53,427 nt of DNA from Spirochaetaceae bacterium. GTDB lineage: Bacteria > Spirochaetota > Spirochaetia > DSM-27196 > PWMO01. Location: positions 1 through 53,427 of the forward strand of contig REDM01000174.1 of the NCBI GenBank assembly GCA_007693485.1, in the 5' to 3' direction. A program made the translations under genes and the position numbers. Under the pieces are notes generated by a model. It was not told where the DNA came from, did no database searches, and saw only the letters and a program-made list of their open reading frames with translations. Below, one piece after another: positions 1 to 8,348 of the stretch. Each line of letters starts with the position of its first letter. Position 1 is the first letter of the stretch.

Positions 1-365
1 TCGCGAACCAGCGACATCCAGGTGTTTCCCGCAATGGCGTTGGTCATCTGGGTGACGGCGAACACTACCAGAAACAGGGCCGGCGTATGGGTGCCGCGGA
101 TGGCCGCTACGATCAGAATGATCCAGAGAAAGCGCCCACTGTTGGCCGCGAAGAGGAGCCGCTTTCGGCTTCGCACCCGGGCGAGCAGCCACGGATTGAA
201 GACCTGCACCAGTTGGAACGCCAGCGGAAACGAGGCGGTGATTCCGATGAGCACGGCATCGAGACCAAAGAATATCGCCATGGCCGTAAACAGCGGCCCC
301 TGGGTGAGGATGATATAAAACGTGGATGCCACGCCCTCGCCGATGAGGGCTCGCTCAGTGTTCAC
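1..365 (-). CDS. MFS transporter, N-terminal part (cut by window edge)
   Basis: The minus-strand frame is open from a GTG at 365 to the window edge, giving about 121 residues. It starts VNTERALIGEGVASTFY and has hydrophobic helices with FTAMAIFFGLDAVLIGITAS, a basic loop RVRSRKR typical of the MFS cytoplasmic loop, a second helix (WIILIVAAI) and a third ending NAIAGNTWMSLVR. This matches the N-terminal half of a family of MFS permeases of unknown substrate. A GGAG lies 8 bases before the GTG, and an in-frame TGA lies upstream, so no earlier start is available. The gene diverges from the tRNA downstream of it on the other strand. The substrate cannot be told from this fragment. Confidence 0.72.
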   Translation of the reverse strand, partial: MNTERALIGEGVASTFYIILTQGPLFTAMAIFFGLDAVLIGITASFPLAFQLVQVFNPWLLARVRSRKRLLFAANSGRFLWIILIVAAIRGTHTPALFLVVFAVTQMTNAIAGNTWMSLVR

Positions 366-398
366 CGGTCGAACTCCATCGGGGCCGAACCATCAGGG

Positions 399-428
399 TT
401 GACAGGAAGTCGAGCGATCTGCTACAAA
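399..428 (+). promoter_or_regulatory. Promoter for tRNA-Gly
   Basis: TTGACA (399-404), an 18-base spacer and TACAAA (423-428) lie 21 bases before the mature tRNA 5' end. The -35 is a perfect consensus; the -10 matches 4 of 6. Confidence 0.55.
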
Positions 429-449
429 CGCGAGTACACGCTACTCTGT

Positions 450-521
<72 letters not shown>

Positions 522-679
522 TTCCTTCCTTCACCGCACCGATTCTCCCTGACGAAGCGCCTGCGCAATTGACGCCGGCGGGTGTTCAAGAATGGTGGCC
601 TGGCCGAAGGTTTCAGGGTTCGGGTTCACGGGATCCTCCGGCGGCAGCATAGCATATGCTGGGCCGACTGTTCCAAAGA

Positions 680-708
680 TTGTGCATTTTTTCCGGCTAC
701 AGTATGAT
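680..708 (+). promoter_or_regulatory. Promoter of the MBL-fold hydrolase gene
   Basis: TTGTGC (680-685), 17 bases and TATGAT (703-708). The -10 matches 5 of 6; the -35 is weak. It places the transcript start just before the GGAGG that serves the ATG at 725. A short inverted repeat AGCATA-GCA-TATGCT (646-660) lies just upstream and could be an operator. Confidence 0.45.
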
Positions 709-724
709 TGCACCGGAGGCTCCG

Positions 725-1606
725 ATGCCCCTCGATCTGACGGTCCTGGCCGACAACAACACCCTCATCGATCAATATTTCCTGGGCGAGCCGGGGGTAT
801 CGTACCACCTTCAGACCGATCGCTCTTCGGTGCTGTTTGACACCGGCTACTCCGGCGTCTTTCTCACCAACGCCCACCGCGCCGGTGTCGATCTTGCCTC
901 GCTGGATGCCGTGGTGCTGTCGCACGGTCATATCGATCACACCGGAGGGCTCGACGAACTCATCAAGCTCCTTGCCCACCAACGCAGTCGAGGGCGGCAC
1001 GTTCGCCCGGCGCTGATCGCTCATCCAGTCACTCTGATGCACAAACAGCTCTCCGACGGAAGTCCGAGCGGAATCGCGGTTTCCTCCGACGTTCTGTCCG
1101 CCACGTTTCAGCTTCGCCCCTCGCGGGAACCGGTATGGATTGACGACCGTCTGGTGTTCCTGGGCGAAATCGAACGCACAACCGCCTTCGAAGCGCAGGC
1201 AACGATCGGCCTGCGCAGGGAGGCGAATGGTGGATTGATCGAAGATGACATCCCCGACGACAGCGCTCTGGCGTGGGTCGGCGAGGACGGGATCGTGGTC
1301 ATTACCGCCTGCTCGCACTCGGGAATCTGCAATATCGTCGAGACGGCGCGGAGGGTCACCGGGGTCAAGCGAGTCATCGACATCATCGGAGGATTCCACC
1401 TGCTCGATCCCCCCGAGGATCAGCTTCGCGAGACGGTCGCGTTTCTTTCCAGCCTCTCGCTGCAGTCGCTTCACGCCTGCCACTGCACCGATCTGCGCAG
1501 CAAGATTGCGTTGTCTGAGGCGGCGCCCCTGAAGGAGGTCGGCAGCGGAATGCGGCTCCAATACGCAGACTGCGGTGCCGAAACCGGTGCCTCCCCGGCC
1601 CGGTGA
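725..1606 (+). CDS. MBL-fold metallo-hydrolase, DHPS-like (MJ0301 type)
   Basis: The product has 293 residues. The metallo-beta-lactamase signature HGHIDH (68-73), followed by TGGL, binds two metals, and further ligands fit AHPVTL, CSHSGI and GFHLLD later in the chain. The spacing resembles the archaeal 7,8-dihydropterin-6-methyl-4-(beta-D-ribofuranosyl)-aminobenzene-5'-phosphate synthase-like group, which bacteria carry widely with mostly unknown substrates. An ATG at 704 and one at 656 are in frame, but GGAGG (715-719) lies 5 bases before the ATG at 725, so that start is preferred. No signal peptide is seen. It appears to be a single-gene unit; its true substrate is not known. Confidence 0.85.
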   Translation: MPLDLTVLADNNTLIDQYFLGEPGVSYHLQTDRSSVLFDTGYSGVFLTNAHRAGVDLASLDAVVLSHGHIDHTGGLDELIKLLAHQRSRGRHVRPALIAHPVTLMHKQLSDGSPSGIAVSSDVLSATFQLRPSREPVWIDDRLVFLGEIERTTAFEAQATIGLRREANGGLIEDDIPDDSALAWVGEDGIVVITACSHSGICNIVETARRVTGVKRVIDIIGGFHLLDPPEDQLRETVAFLSSLSLQSLHACHCTDLRSKIALSEAAPLKEVGSGMRLQYADCGAETGASPAR

Positions 1607-1749
1607 GGCCACAGAGGGCCCGAACTCGATCGATACGTTCCGCATAATCGACAACTTGTGAGTGTGAATGAAATTTCAGACTTTCTGGAAGATGGGGCGG
1701 TTTCTCTCGGTGGTATTCGTGTTTTTTTATCTAAATCGCCGTGTATACC

Positions 1750-1778
1750 TTGACGTCAATGGTGATTCGCGGTAGGCT
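1750..1778 (+). promoter_or_regulatory. Promoter of the 1796-6762 operon
   Basis: TTGACG (1750-1755), an exact 17-base spacer and TAGGCT (1773-1778). The expected start site falls about 10 bases before the AAGGGG ribosome-binding site of the gene at 1796. Confidence 0.55.
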
Positions 1779-1795
1779 GCACAAAAGGGGCAAAG

Positions 1796-2167
1796 ATGGC
1801 CAATACAGTTGATTCCTATCGGACCCGGTACGCCGAGACGGTGAAAAACGATGACGGGGCGCTGCTCTCGCAGGCGGTCATTGGTGACATGCCCGCTGGG
1901 GTTGACGGTGCGGCAATGGTTCATGACATCCTGGAAGAGTTTGCACTCGAAGAAGCCGCCGAGGTGTGCGCGGAACTGGTTGCGACCCTTACCGCTTCCT
2001 GCACGGAAGATGACTTCCACAACTGGGACTACGACCACATCGAGTTCATCATCGACCTGTCCAACCGGTATCGTTTCACCATTCCGCGGAACCTGCTGAA
2101 CGGTCTGCCGGAACAGCTCATTCTCCTCGTTGATGCCAAAAAGCTGAGCGAACCAGGCTGCGACTGA
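1796..2167 (+). CDS. Small acidic protein of unknown function
   Basis: The product has 123 residues, is soluble and acidic, and has no membrane segment or signal peptide. I do not recognise a family. It has a mostly helical look, with a run rich in Ala and Glu (residues 45-65, ILEEFALEEAAEVCAELVA) and an aromatic patch FHNWDYDHIEFIIDLSNRYRF near residues 78-98. AAGGGG lies at a good distance before the ATG and a sigma-70-like promoter precedes it. The next gene follows after 33 bases on the same strand, so this is probably the first gene of the glycosyltransferase/ATP-grasp/ABC operon; a role in that pathway is only inferred. Confidence 0.75.
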   Translation: MANTVDSYRTRYAETVKNDDGALLSQAVIGDMPAGVDGAAMVHDILEEFALEEAAEVCAELVATLTASCTEDDFHNWDYDHIEFIIDLSNRYRFTIPRNLLNGLPEQLILLVDAKKLSEPGCD

Positions 2168-2200
2168 TTCACCGGCCGCACGGATTGCCGAACGATCCCC

Positions 2201-2947
2201 ATGCAGAAAGCGAAGATTGACATCTCAGTGGTGATCCCGACCCATTGTCCCTCATCGCTCTTTCCGGGCATGGTGGACCAGGTCCTGACCGGCCTCCATC
2301 CCCGAAGCGTCGAGATCGTGATCGTGGACGATGGGAACGCAGGAGTCGATTCCCACACCATAGAACTGATTGTGGCTGGTGATCCTCGCGTGCGGGTGCT
2401 GCGCTTGCCCCGTCGTTCCGGCCAGCGCCTTGCGACCATTGCCGGAGTAAAGGCGTCGGTAGGGCGTTGGGTGGTTACGATGGATGACGACGGTGAACAC
2501 CCGGTGCCCGCGATTCCACGGATGATCGAGAAACTCCAATCGGGAGCGGATCTGGTATACTGTCGCGTGCACACCACGCCAACTGACTCCCGAACAGCGC
2601 CTGCGAAACCGCTGCGATCGATCGGTTATGCCGCGATGCGACGAATCGGAACGGCGATGAATAATCTGCTGTTCTTCCTCTGCCTTCGAAAACCGTTTGG
2701 CGTGCCGGTGGGAAGTTTTCGTGCAATGGACGGGACACTGGCTCGACGCGCTGTTGCCTATTCGTGCCGGTACCCCTACCTCTCGGCGATGCTTCTCCGG
2801 TTACGACCGCGCGTCTGCGTTGTCCACGTTCGGGCACGGAGTCTTCCGACCGATGCCCCCCGCCGTTACGCCGTGAGAGATCGAGTTGCGGTCTTTATCC
2901 CCCTCGCGTGGCATTGGGGCCCCGCGCGCTGTTTCACGCAGCGATGA
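2201..2947 (+). CDS. Family 2 glycosyltransferase
   Basis: The product has 248 residues. A GT-A fold start is clear: ISVVIPTHCPSSL (8-20), VEIVIVDDGNAG (37-48) and the nucleotide-sugar metal motif VVTMDDDGEH around residue 92-99. A hydrophobic patch, NNLLFFLCLRKPFGVPVGSFR, follows, as in dolichol/undecaprenyl-phosphate sugar transferases (DPM1/ArnC type), but the C-terminal pair of transmembrane helices found in ArnC is absent. It likely moves a sugar to a lipid or small-molecule acceptor at the inner face of the membrane. Its stop overlaps the start of the ATP-grasp gene (ATGA at 2944-2947), indicating translational coupling. No strong Shine-Dalgarno precedes its ATG. Confidence 0.82.
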   Translation: MQKAKIDISVVIPTHCPSSLFPGMVDQVLTGLHPRSVEIVIVDDGNAGVDSHTIELIVAGDPRVRVLRLPRRSGQRLATIAGVKASVGRWVVTMDDDGEHPVPAIPRMIEKLQSGADLVYCRVHTTPTDSRTAPAKPLRSIGYAAMRRIGTAMNNLLFFLCLRKPFGVPVGSFRAMDGTLARRAVAYSCRYPYLSAMLLRLRPRVCVVHVRARSLPTDAPRRYAVRDRVAVFIPLAWHWGPARCFTQR

Positions 2948-4218
2948 AACCGCGGCACCTTCTCGTACTCGGAGGATCAGCCGGACAGCATAACCTTATC
3001 CGGCGCGCGCGAGCCGACGGGTTCTTTGTAACCGTTGCCGACGTTAACCCGCACGCCGTGGCGGTGGGTGATGCGAACGCCTTTTTCGCTGTGTCCACCT
3101 TTGACGTCCCTGGAGTGACTGAGGCGGCGCGGCGCCTCGGGTGTGATGCCGTTGTTGCGGTTGGGTCGGATCAGCCGGTGTACACCGCCGCCGTTGCTTC
3201 AGCGGAGCTCGGACTGCCGTTCCCCCTCTCTCCGGAGGTCGCGCTTCGAGTCACCAACAAGCGGGAGATGAAGCAAACACTCACCGAGGCGGGAATCCCG
3301 GTTGCTCCGTGGCGCATTCTCCACCGCGACGATACCTCCGCGGCGTTGGGCGGACTCGCCCCAGACTTCGTCATCAAACCGGTGGACAGTCAGGGGCAGC
3401 GCGGCATCGCCCTGCTCCCCGATGCCGCAATGGTTGTCGACCATCTCCCGCGCACCCTCGAGCATTCCCGCTGTGATTACGCCATCGTCGAAACCTACTA
3501 CCCCTCGAACGAGGTAACCGTCTCCGGTTGGGTACGCTCAGGCCGCGCCCACATCTTTGCCGTCACCGACCGCGTCACCATGCCAAGCGCGACCAGCCTC
3601 GGGGTCTGTCCGGCGCACCGGTATCCATCCGCGCACGCCGCAGGACACCACGACGAGGTCCGTGAGATTACCCAAGCCACCGTCGATGCGCTCGGGATCC
3701 CGGAGGGTCCGATCTACTTCCAGCTGTTGATCGGCGATCAAGGAGTCAGAGTGAACGAGGCGGCCTGCCGCCTGGGCGGCGCCTACGAAGACGAATCAAT
3801 TCCACTCGTCGGCGCGGTGGATCTGATCGCGCTGCAGCTGTCGCTCTGTCGGGGCGATCTCCCGGCGCTTCCACACGAACCATCCTCACCCCATCCGGTT
3901 GGCACCGACCGGGCGTTTCTGGTACCCCTGCTCTTCTGCCGTCCCGGGACCCTCACCGGATACCGCGGTCTCCAGCGGATTGCGGGGTTTCCCGGTGTTC
4001 ACACCATTCGCATACTGCTTCCAATCGGTACCGTGGTCGGCACCATGACAAACTCGACGCAGCGCGCGGGCTACGCGGTGATCGCCGGACCCGATATCGA
4101 CGCGGTGAACCGGGCGCTGACCCACCTGTTTTCCGAGCTCATCATGGAGGGCGATGAGGGAGAAAACCTCCTGATGGATACGGAAGCACTCTGCAGGCAT
4201 CCGGGAGCAGAACGATGA
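2944..4218 (+). CDS. ATP-grasp enzyme (carboxylate-amine ligase-like)
   Basis: The product has 424 residues. The N-terminus (HLLVLGGSAGQHNLIRRARADG) is a Rossmann-like pre-ATP-grasp domain similar to those of PurK, carbamoyl-phosphate synthase and biotin carboxylase. ATP-grasp landmarks follow: NKREMKQTLTEAGIPVAPW (about 101-119), DFVIKPVDSQGQRGI with the nucleotide-binding lysine, and VRVNEAACRLGGAYED as the metal-binding Glu/Asn strand. Such proteins form an amide or thioester through an acyl phosphate. Relatives often sit in surface-polysaccharide loci and attach amino acids to sugars, which would fit the GT2 gene that it overlaps by 4 bases. The 3' end likewise overlaps the ABC binding-protein gene. 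The acceptor and acid substrates are unknown. Confidence 0.82.
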   Translation: MKPRHLLVLGGSAGQHNLIRRARADGFFVTVADVNPHAVAVGDANAFFAVSTFDVPGVTEAARRLGCDAVVAVGSDQPVYTAAVASAELGLPFPLSPEVALRVTNKREMKQTLTEAGIPVAPWRILHRDDTSAALGGLAPDFVIKPVDSQGQRGIALLPDAAMVVDHLPRTLEHSRCDYAIVETYYPSNEVTVSGWVRSGRAHIFAVTDRVTMPSATSLGVCPAHRYPSAHAAGHHDEVREITQATVDALGIPEGPIYFQLLIGDQGVRVNEAACRLGGAYEDESIPLVGAVDLIALQLSLCRGDLPALPHEPSSPHPVGTDRAFLVPLLFCRPGTLTGYRGLQRIAGFPGVHTIRILLPIGTVVGTMTNSTQRAGYAVIAGPDIDAVNRALTHLFSELIMEGDEGENLLMDTEALCRHPGAER

Positions 4219-5207
4219 AACACCGACCCGGAAAGGCCGAAGCGAAGCCCATCGCGGGCGTGACGCTGTGTATTTTGCTCATCCTCTCGTGCGGAGGCGA
4301 TTCGCAGGAGCACCGGCGCACGAGGCGAGACGACGCGCCGGTGCTCCGGATCGCCGAGCAGTTCGGGCTCGCCTATGCGCCGCTGGTGCTGGCACGCATG
4401 CGGGGTTACGTGGAGGACGAGCTTCCCGGCTACTCGGTCGAGTGGTCACGGCTGGGAAACGCGACGGCGATTCGCGAAGCGATGATCGCCGGGCGGCTCG
4501 ATATCGGGTTCATGGGGATCCCTCCGTTTCTGATTGGCGTGGACCGGGGAACGCCGTGGAAGGTGTTCTGCGCTCTTGCCCGCATGCCCATGGGATTGGC
4601 AACCACCCGTGCGGACCGCAGTACGTTCGCCGATCTGGACGACAGCGATCGCATCGCGGTGCCGCAACCCGGGAGCATTCAGCACATCCTGCTTGCGATG
4701 GCGGCCGAGCGCAGTTTCGCCGATGCGGCCCGCTTTGATGACCGACTCGTGACCCTCGCCCATCCGGATGCGACCAACGCACTGCTCTCGGGGGCCGCGG
4801 TAACGGCCTATTTTGCGCCTCCCCCGTTTCTGCAGCGACTCACCGCGGAGCCGGGAGTCAGCGTGATTCTAACGGGAGATGAGGCGTTTGGAGGACCGTT
4901 CACCTTCATCGTCGGCGTGAGCGCTTCGGGCGATCACCCGTCGGAACTGGTGCGTTACGCAGTGGTGCGCGCGCTGGACCGCGCCACCGAGGCTCTGCGC
5001 GACGACCCAACCGCGATCGACGACCTCGCGGGTGCGTTCGAGATTCCGACCGAGGAGCTTCGAGAGCAACTTATGACCGAAGGAGTTGAGTTTGGCGGAA
5101 CCGTGCGCGGCGTCGGCCGGTTTGTCTCCTTCATGCATCGTGTGGGGTACCTCGAACGCGAACACGCCGAATCCATGCTGTTGATTCCGCCGGCGGAAAC
5201 GCCGTGA
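4215..5207 (+). CDS. ABC transporter substrate-binding lipoprotein (NMT1/SsuA-like)
   Basis: The product has 330 residues. An N-terminal signal with lipobox ILSC (about residue 23-26) predicts a lipoprotein. The fold is the NMT1/THI5/TauA/SsuA type: LRIAEQFGLAYAPLVLARMRGY, then SRLGNATAIREAMIAGRLDIGFMGIPPFLIG, the ligand-pocket signature of nitrate/sulfonate/pyrimidine-precursor binding proteins. It should capture a small anion or heterocycle outside the membrane and pass it to the permease encoded next. Both ends overlap neighbours by 4 bases (ATGA at 4215-4218, GTGA at 5204-5207). The ligand cannot be assigned from sequence alone; taurine, alkanesulfonate, nitrate, bicarbonate and thiamine precursors are all handled by relatives. 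Confidence 0.85.
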   Translation: MKHRPGKAEAKPIAGVTLCILLILSCGGDSQEHRRTRRDDAPVLRIAEQFGLAYAPLVLARMRGYVEDELPGYSVEWSRLGNATAIREAMIAGRLDIGFMGIPPFLIGVDRGTPWKVFCALARMPMGLATTRADRSTFADLDDSDRIAVPQPGSIQHILLAMAAERSFADAARFDDRLVTLAHPDATNALLSGAAVTAYFAPPPFLQRLTAEPGVSVILTGDEAFGGPFTFIVGVSASGDHPSELVRYAVVRALDRATEALRDDPTAIDDLAGAFEIPTEELREQLMTEGVEFGGTVRGVGRFVSFMHRVGYLEREHAESMLLIPPAETP

Positions 5208-5977
5208 AGAGCTCACCGCGTTTCACCAGACTGCTGTGGGTGGTACTCCTGTTGGCCGTCTGGGAAATCACGCGACGGCTCAGTTCCGCAAGCGTTCTGG
5301 CCTTTCCCTCCGTTGCAATGGTGGCCGGCCGTCTCGTGGAGCTTCTCGCCACCGGGTTGCTCATGCGACAGGTGGCGGTATCTCTGGGCCTGATTTCAGG
5401 CGGGCTCGTCCTCGCCGCCCTGCCCGCCGGAGTTCTGGTTCTTGTGTCGTCGCGCGTTCGGTGGGTCGACTCTCTGCTGGAGACCATGGTGACGCTCTTT
5501 CACCCCCTGCCGGGAATTGCCCTCCTCCCGGTGATCATTCTGTGGTTTGGGATTGGTGTTGAAGCGGTAATGGTGGTGATCGTGCATTCGGTATTCTGGC
5601 CGCTCATCACCAACCTTCGAGCCGGACGGGAAGCGATGCCGGCCGTCTATCGACGGGTTGCCGAAAACCTCGGGATGAGTGCCGCGGACAGCTTTTGCCG
5701 GATCACCCTGCCCGCCGTGACGCCCTATCTGATTTCTGCGCTGCGGATCTGCTGGGCGCGAAGCTGGCGCGCGTTGATCAGCGCCGAAATGGTCTTTGGT
5801 GCGGTGGTTGCCGGCGGTGGACTCGGCTGGTTTCTGCACAGCCGACGGGTCTTCATGGACACGACCGGGCTGTTTGTCGGCCTGGTGGTGATCATGGCGG
5901 TGGGCGTTTTCGTGGAAGACGGCGTTTTCCGGTTTGTGGAGTCGCGAACGGTACGCCGCTGGGGAATGAATCCGTGA
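5204..5977 (+). CDS. ABC transporter permease (SsuC/TauC/NMT1 type)
   Basis: The product has 257 residues with about six transmembrane segments. The start is GTG in a GTGA overlap with the binding-protein gene. The BPD_transp_1 cytoplasmic coupling loop is seen as RRVAENLGMSAADSFCRITLPAVTPYLISAL, close to the EAA consensus, where it docks on the ATPase. FPSVAMVAGRLVELL near the N-terminus is also typical of SsuC/TauC permeases. It forms the channel for the importer made with its two neighbours, probably as a homodimer. Confidence 0.88.
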   Translation: MKSSPRFTRLLWVVLLLAVWEITRRLSSASVLAFPSVAMVAGRLVELLATGLLMRQVAVSLGLISGGLVLAALPAGVLVLVSSRVRWVDSLLETMVTLFHPLPGIALLPVIILWFGIGVEAVMVVIVHSVFWPLITNLRAGREAMPAVYRRVAENLGMSAADSFCRITLPAVTPYLISALRICWARSWRALISAEMVFGAVVAGGGLGWFLHSRRVFMDTTGLFVGLVVIMAVGVFVEDGVFRFVESRTVRRWGMNP

Positions 5978-6762
5978 GTCGCCTCGAGGTTGTACAGGTG
6001 TCCCGGCGATTCATCGTTGAGAATCGCACTCACACCGTTCTGGATCGGGTTGACCTGCGGGTCGATCAGGGCGAACTCGTCTGCCTGCTCGGTCGCTCAG
6101 GGTGCGGGAAAACCACGCTGCTGCGCATCATCGCTACCCTCGATCGCGAGTACGAGGGGGCGGTTCTGGTGGACGGTGTTCGCGCGACGCGACCGGGACC
6201 CGACCGGATGATGCTCTTTCAGGAAACCGAACAGGTCTTCCCGTGGCTGACGGTTCTGCAGAACGTCTCGATGCCTCTGGAGGTCCAAAGCCATCGAGAC
6301 CCTTCCGGCGAGGCACGCCGGTTTGCCGGTCTGGTGGGACTCGGTGACGCGCTCAACTTCTACCCGCACCAGTTGTCCGGCGGTATGAGACAGCGCGTTG
6401 CCCTCGCGCGCGCGCTCGCAGTCCAGCCCGCCGTCCTCCTGATGGACGAACCCTTCGCCGGCGTTGACGCCGCAACCCGATCCGATCTCCAGCAGCTGTT
6501 GCTCGGCATTCACACCGAGCGTGCCCCCACCATCCTGTTCGTGACCCACCAGATCGATGAGGCATTGATCCTGGCGGACCGGATCGTGGTCTTGGGCGAC
6601 AACGGCTCGGTAGCCGCCTCGATACCGCGCGACCGCGTTCCCCAAACCACTGAACGGCGCAGCGCGGATCCCGCCACGGTTGGACGCCAATCGTCGTCCC
6701 CCGATGAGCTGCTCACCGCGACGCTTCATCGGCTTCTGTTACCCTCCGGAAGCAGACGATAG
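5974..6762 (+). CDS. ABC transporter ATPase (SsuB/TauB type)
   Basis: The product has 262 residues. The GTG start is inside a GTGA overlap with the permease gene. The P-loop is GRSGCGKTT (40-48), the Q-loop lies near LFQETEQVFPW, the ABC signature is LSGGMRQR (134-141), Walker B is VLLMDEP (154-160) and the H-loop is FVTHQIDEA. This is the energising subunit of the importer. The C-terminus extends past the usual end by some 40 residues rich in Arg, Ser and Asp. The last 37 bases overlap the convergent membrane-protein gene on the other strand. Confidence 0.9.
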   Translation: MSRLEVVQVSRRFIVENRTHTVLDRVDLRVDQGELVCLLGRSGCGKTTLLRIIATLDREYEGAVLVDGVRATRPGPDRMMLFQETEQVFPWLTVLQNVSMPLEVQSHRDPSGEARRFAGLVGLGDALNFYPHQLSGGMRQRVALARALAVQPAVLLMDEPFAGVDAATRSDLQQLLLGIHTERAPTILFVTHQIDEALILADRIVVLGDNGSVAASIPRDRVPQTTERRSADPATVGRQSSSPDELLTATLHRLLLPSGSRR

Positions 6763-8348
6763 ACGCTGACGCCGTACGGACCGGCGCACCGATACCGGAC
6801 CAGCCGCATGGCGTAGCACGAAGCGGCAAACCGGGTGACCGGCTCGCTCTCTTCGCGCACGATTCGCTGCATGTGCCCGTACCAGGGGTAGAGGTTTCCG
6901 TACACCGCATTCCACACCGGTCGTTCGGCAAAGATGACGTCGAGTTCGTCCGGGTAGAACACCAGTTCGATCCCTTCGCTCCGCAGAAACCCCAGCAAAC
7001 TCGCACCGCGCGGCAGGTGTTGCAGATCGCGCCATACCCGCAGCTGCCCGTACTCGAACGCGAAGCCGGCGTTGAGGTTGGCAAGTACCACCGTCTCTGC
7101 GTCGGGTACACTGGCGCGCACGGCAGCCAGGTAGCCCCGGTAGCCACCGCCGCTGCGCTGCATGACGTGCTCGTCCGCCATAGCCGCTCCGCTCTGAACG
7201 GCGAGCATCAGCGCGAGCGCGCAGCCAACCATCGCGCGCTCGCGCGCGCCGGGAAGGAGACGACCCACAATCGCCCATGCCAGCAGCACGCCTCCCGGCC
7301 ACAGCAGTACCGCGGCGGGAGGTGCGTATTTGCCCACGACGACCATTCCGGCGATCACCGCGAGTTGCGCCGCAGCGAGTCGTCGAATCACCGGTGCCGC
7401 CCGGAAAAACGGTGCCGCAAGCAGCGAAGCCCCGAACACGATGAGTTGCGGTTGGACCGGCGGCAGATAGTAGGTTCCCGCCCGCCGAAAGAACAGGGTC
7501 GCAAGGTGACGCGGCAATCCGAAAATTCGCTGGATAGGGGGTGCGGCCACCCCCACCTCCGCACCAAACGCGGCGTAGTGCACCAGGAAGTCCGGGTCCA
7601 TCCAGAGACTGAGAGCCAACAGGGTTCCGGCAGCCCCACCCATGCAGACCGCTGCCATGGCAGTACGACCCACGCGCCGTCGCCACGGGAGCGGTTCCGT
7701 CGCAATCAGCGCCAGCGTGGCAAGCCCCACCAGAAACGCGTTGGGGTGAATACCGGCCGCCAGCCCAACCACGCAACCGCTGAATGCCGCGCTGCGCAGG
7801 TGGTCCTTGTCCGGCTGTTCAAGCCGGTGGTGCGGATCGCGTAACGACTGCCACAACACCCACGCGAGCAACGCCACCAGCAGCGCCTCCTGCCGGGCGA
7901 GGTGCGCCGTGTAGATGAACTGAATCTCCACCGCAAGCAGCAGCGCGGGAATCGCGAACGACCACCCCCGGGATCTCCCGGCGGGTTCCGTCGCGCGTCC
8001 GGCCGCTGCCAGGAACGCAAGAGACGCAAACCCGGCGAGCAGCGACAGCAGACGAACGCGGTAATGGTCAAACGAAATTGCAACAAACGGCATCTGCGCC
8101 AGATGAAAGAGCGTTTTCAGCGCGTGAGGATGCCGCGGGGTGAGGCGGAAGAAATCTTCGGTTGCCGCGATGCTCCGTTCGTGGAGCATCGCGCGGGTCA
8201 GTGAAGCAAGCCACACCTCGTCGGAGTGAACGAAGGGAAACCACTCGAGCGACCAGAGGTGGAATACCAGATACAAAAAAAGGCCCCCGGCACACAGAAG
8301 CCGGGGACCAGAACGGAAAAAGAACGGCGTCCTAGTTTGCAGCAACAA
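6726..8348 (-). CDS. Polytopic membrane protein, GT-C glycosyltransferase-like (ArnT/PMT superfamily)
   Basis: The product has about 540 residues if translation starts at a TTG at 8348. About ten hydrophobic helices are visible. Just after the first helix comes the acidic motif HSDEVW, in the place of the catalytic D/E of lumenal or periplasmic GT-C enzymes that use polyprenyl-phosphate sugars (ArnT, PMT). The C-terminal part (from about residue 420) looks like an extracytoplasmic domain (ANLNAGFAFEYGQLRVWRDLQHLP). The start is uncertain: no strong ribosome-binding site is found, and the region coding the first helix also forms the terminator of the upstream rhodanese gene. TTG at 8276 is the next choice. 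The gene may have its own low-level expression or depend on readthrough. The acceptor is unknown. Confidence 0.72.
   Translation of the reverse strand: MLLQTRTPFFFRSGPRLLCAGGLFLYLVFHLWSLEWFPFVHSDEVWLASLTRAMLHERSIAATEDFFRLTPRHPHALKTLFHLAQMPFVAISFDHYRVRLLSLLAGFASLAFLAAAGRATEPAGRSRGWSFAIPALLLAVEIQFIYTAHLARQEALLVALLAWVLWQSLRDPHHRLEQPDKDHLRSAAFSGCVVGLAAGIHPNAFLVGLATLALIATEPLPWRRRVGRTAMAAVCMGGAAGTLLALSLWMDPDFLVHYAAFGAEVGVAAPPIQRIFGLPRHLATLFFRRAGTYYLPPVQPQLIVFGASLLAAPFFRAAPVIRRLAAAQLAVIAGMVVVGKYAPPAAVLLWPGGVLLAWAIVGRLLPGARERAMVGCALALMLAVQSGAAMADEHVMQRSGGGYRGYLAAVRASVPDAETVVLANLNAGFAFEYGQLRVWRDLQHLPRGASLLGFLRSEGIELVFYPDELDVIFAERPVWNAVYGNLYPWYGHMQRIVREESEPVTRFAASCYAMRLVRYRCAGPYGVSVYRLLPEGNRSR
8275..8309 (-). 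terminator. Intrinsic terminator of the sulfur operon
   Basis: Read on the minus strand, CCCCGGC (8306-8300), an 8-base loop and GCCGGGG (8291-8285) form a GC-rich stem, extended by two pairs past one mismatch, and are followed directly by seven T (8281-8275). It lies 20-60 bases after the stop codon of the second rhodanese gene and within the open frame of the next gene. Confidence 0.85.

Noticed and set aside
626-1654. Long minus-strand open frame opposite the MBL-fold gene
   Set aside because: It is an antisense shadow in GC-rich codons; its translation has no recognisable motif, whereas the plus strand has HGHIDH, a promoter and a ribosome-binding site.
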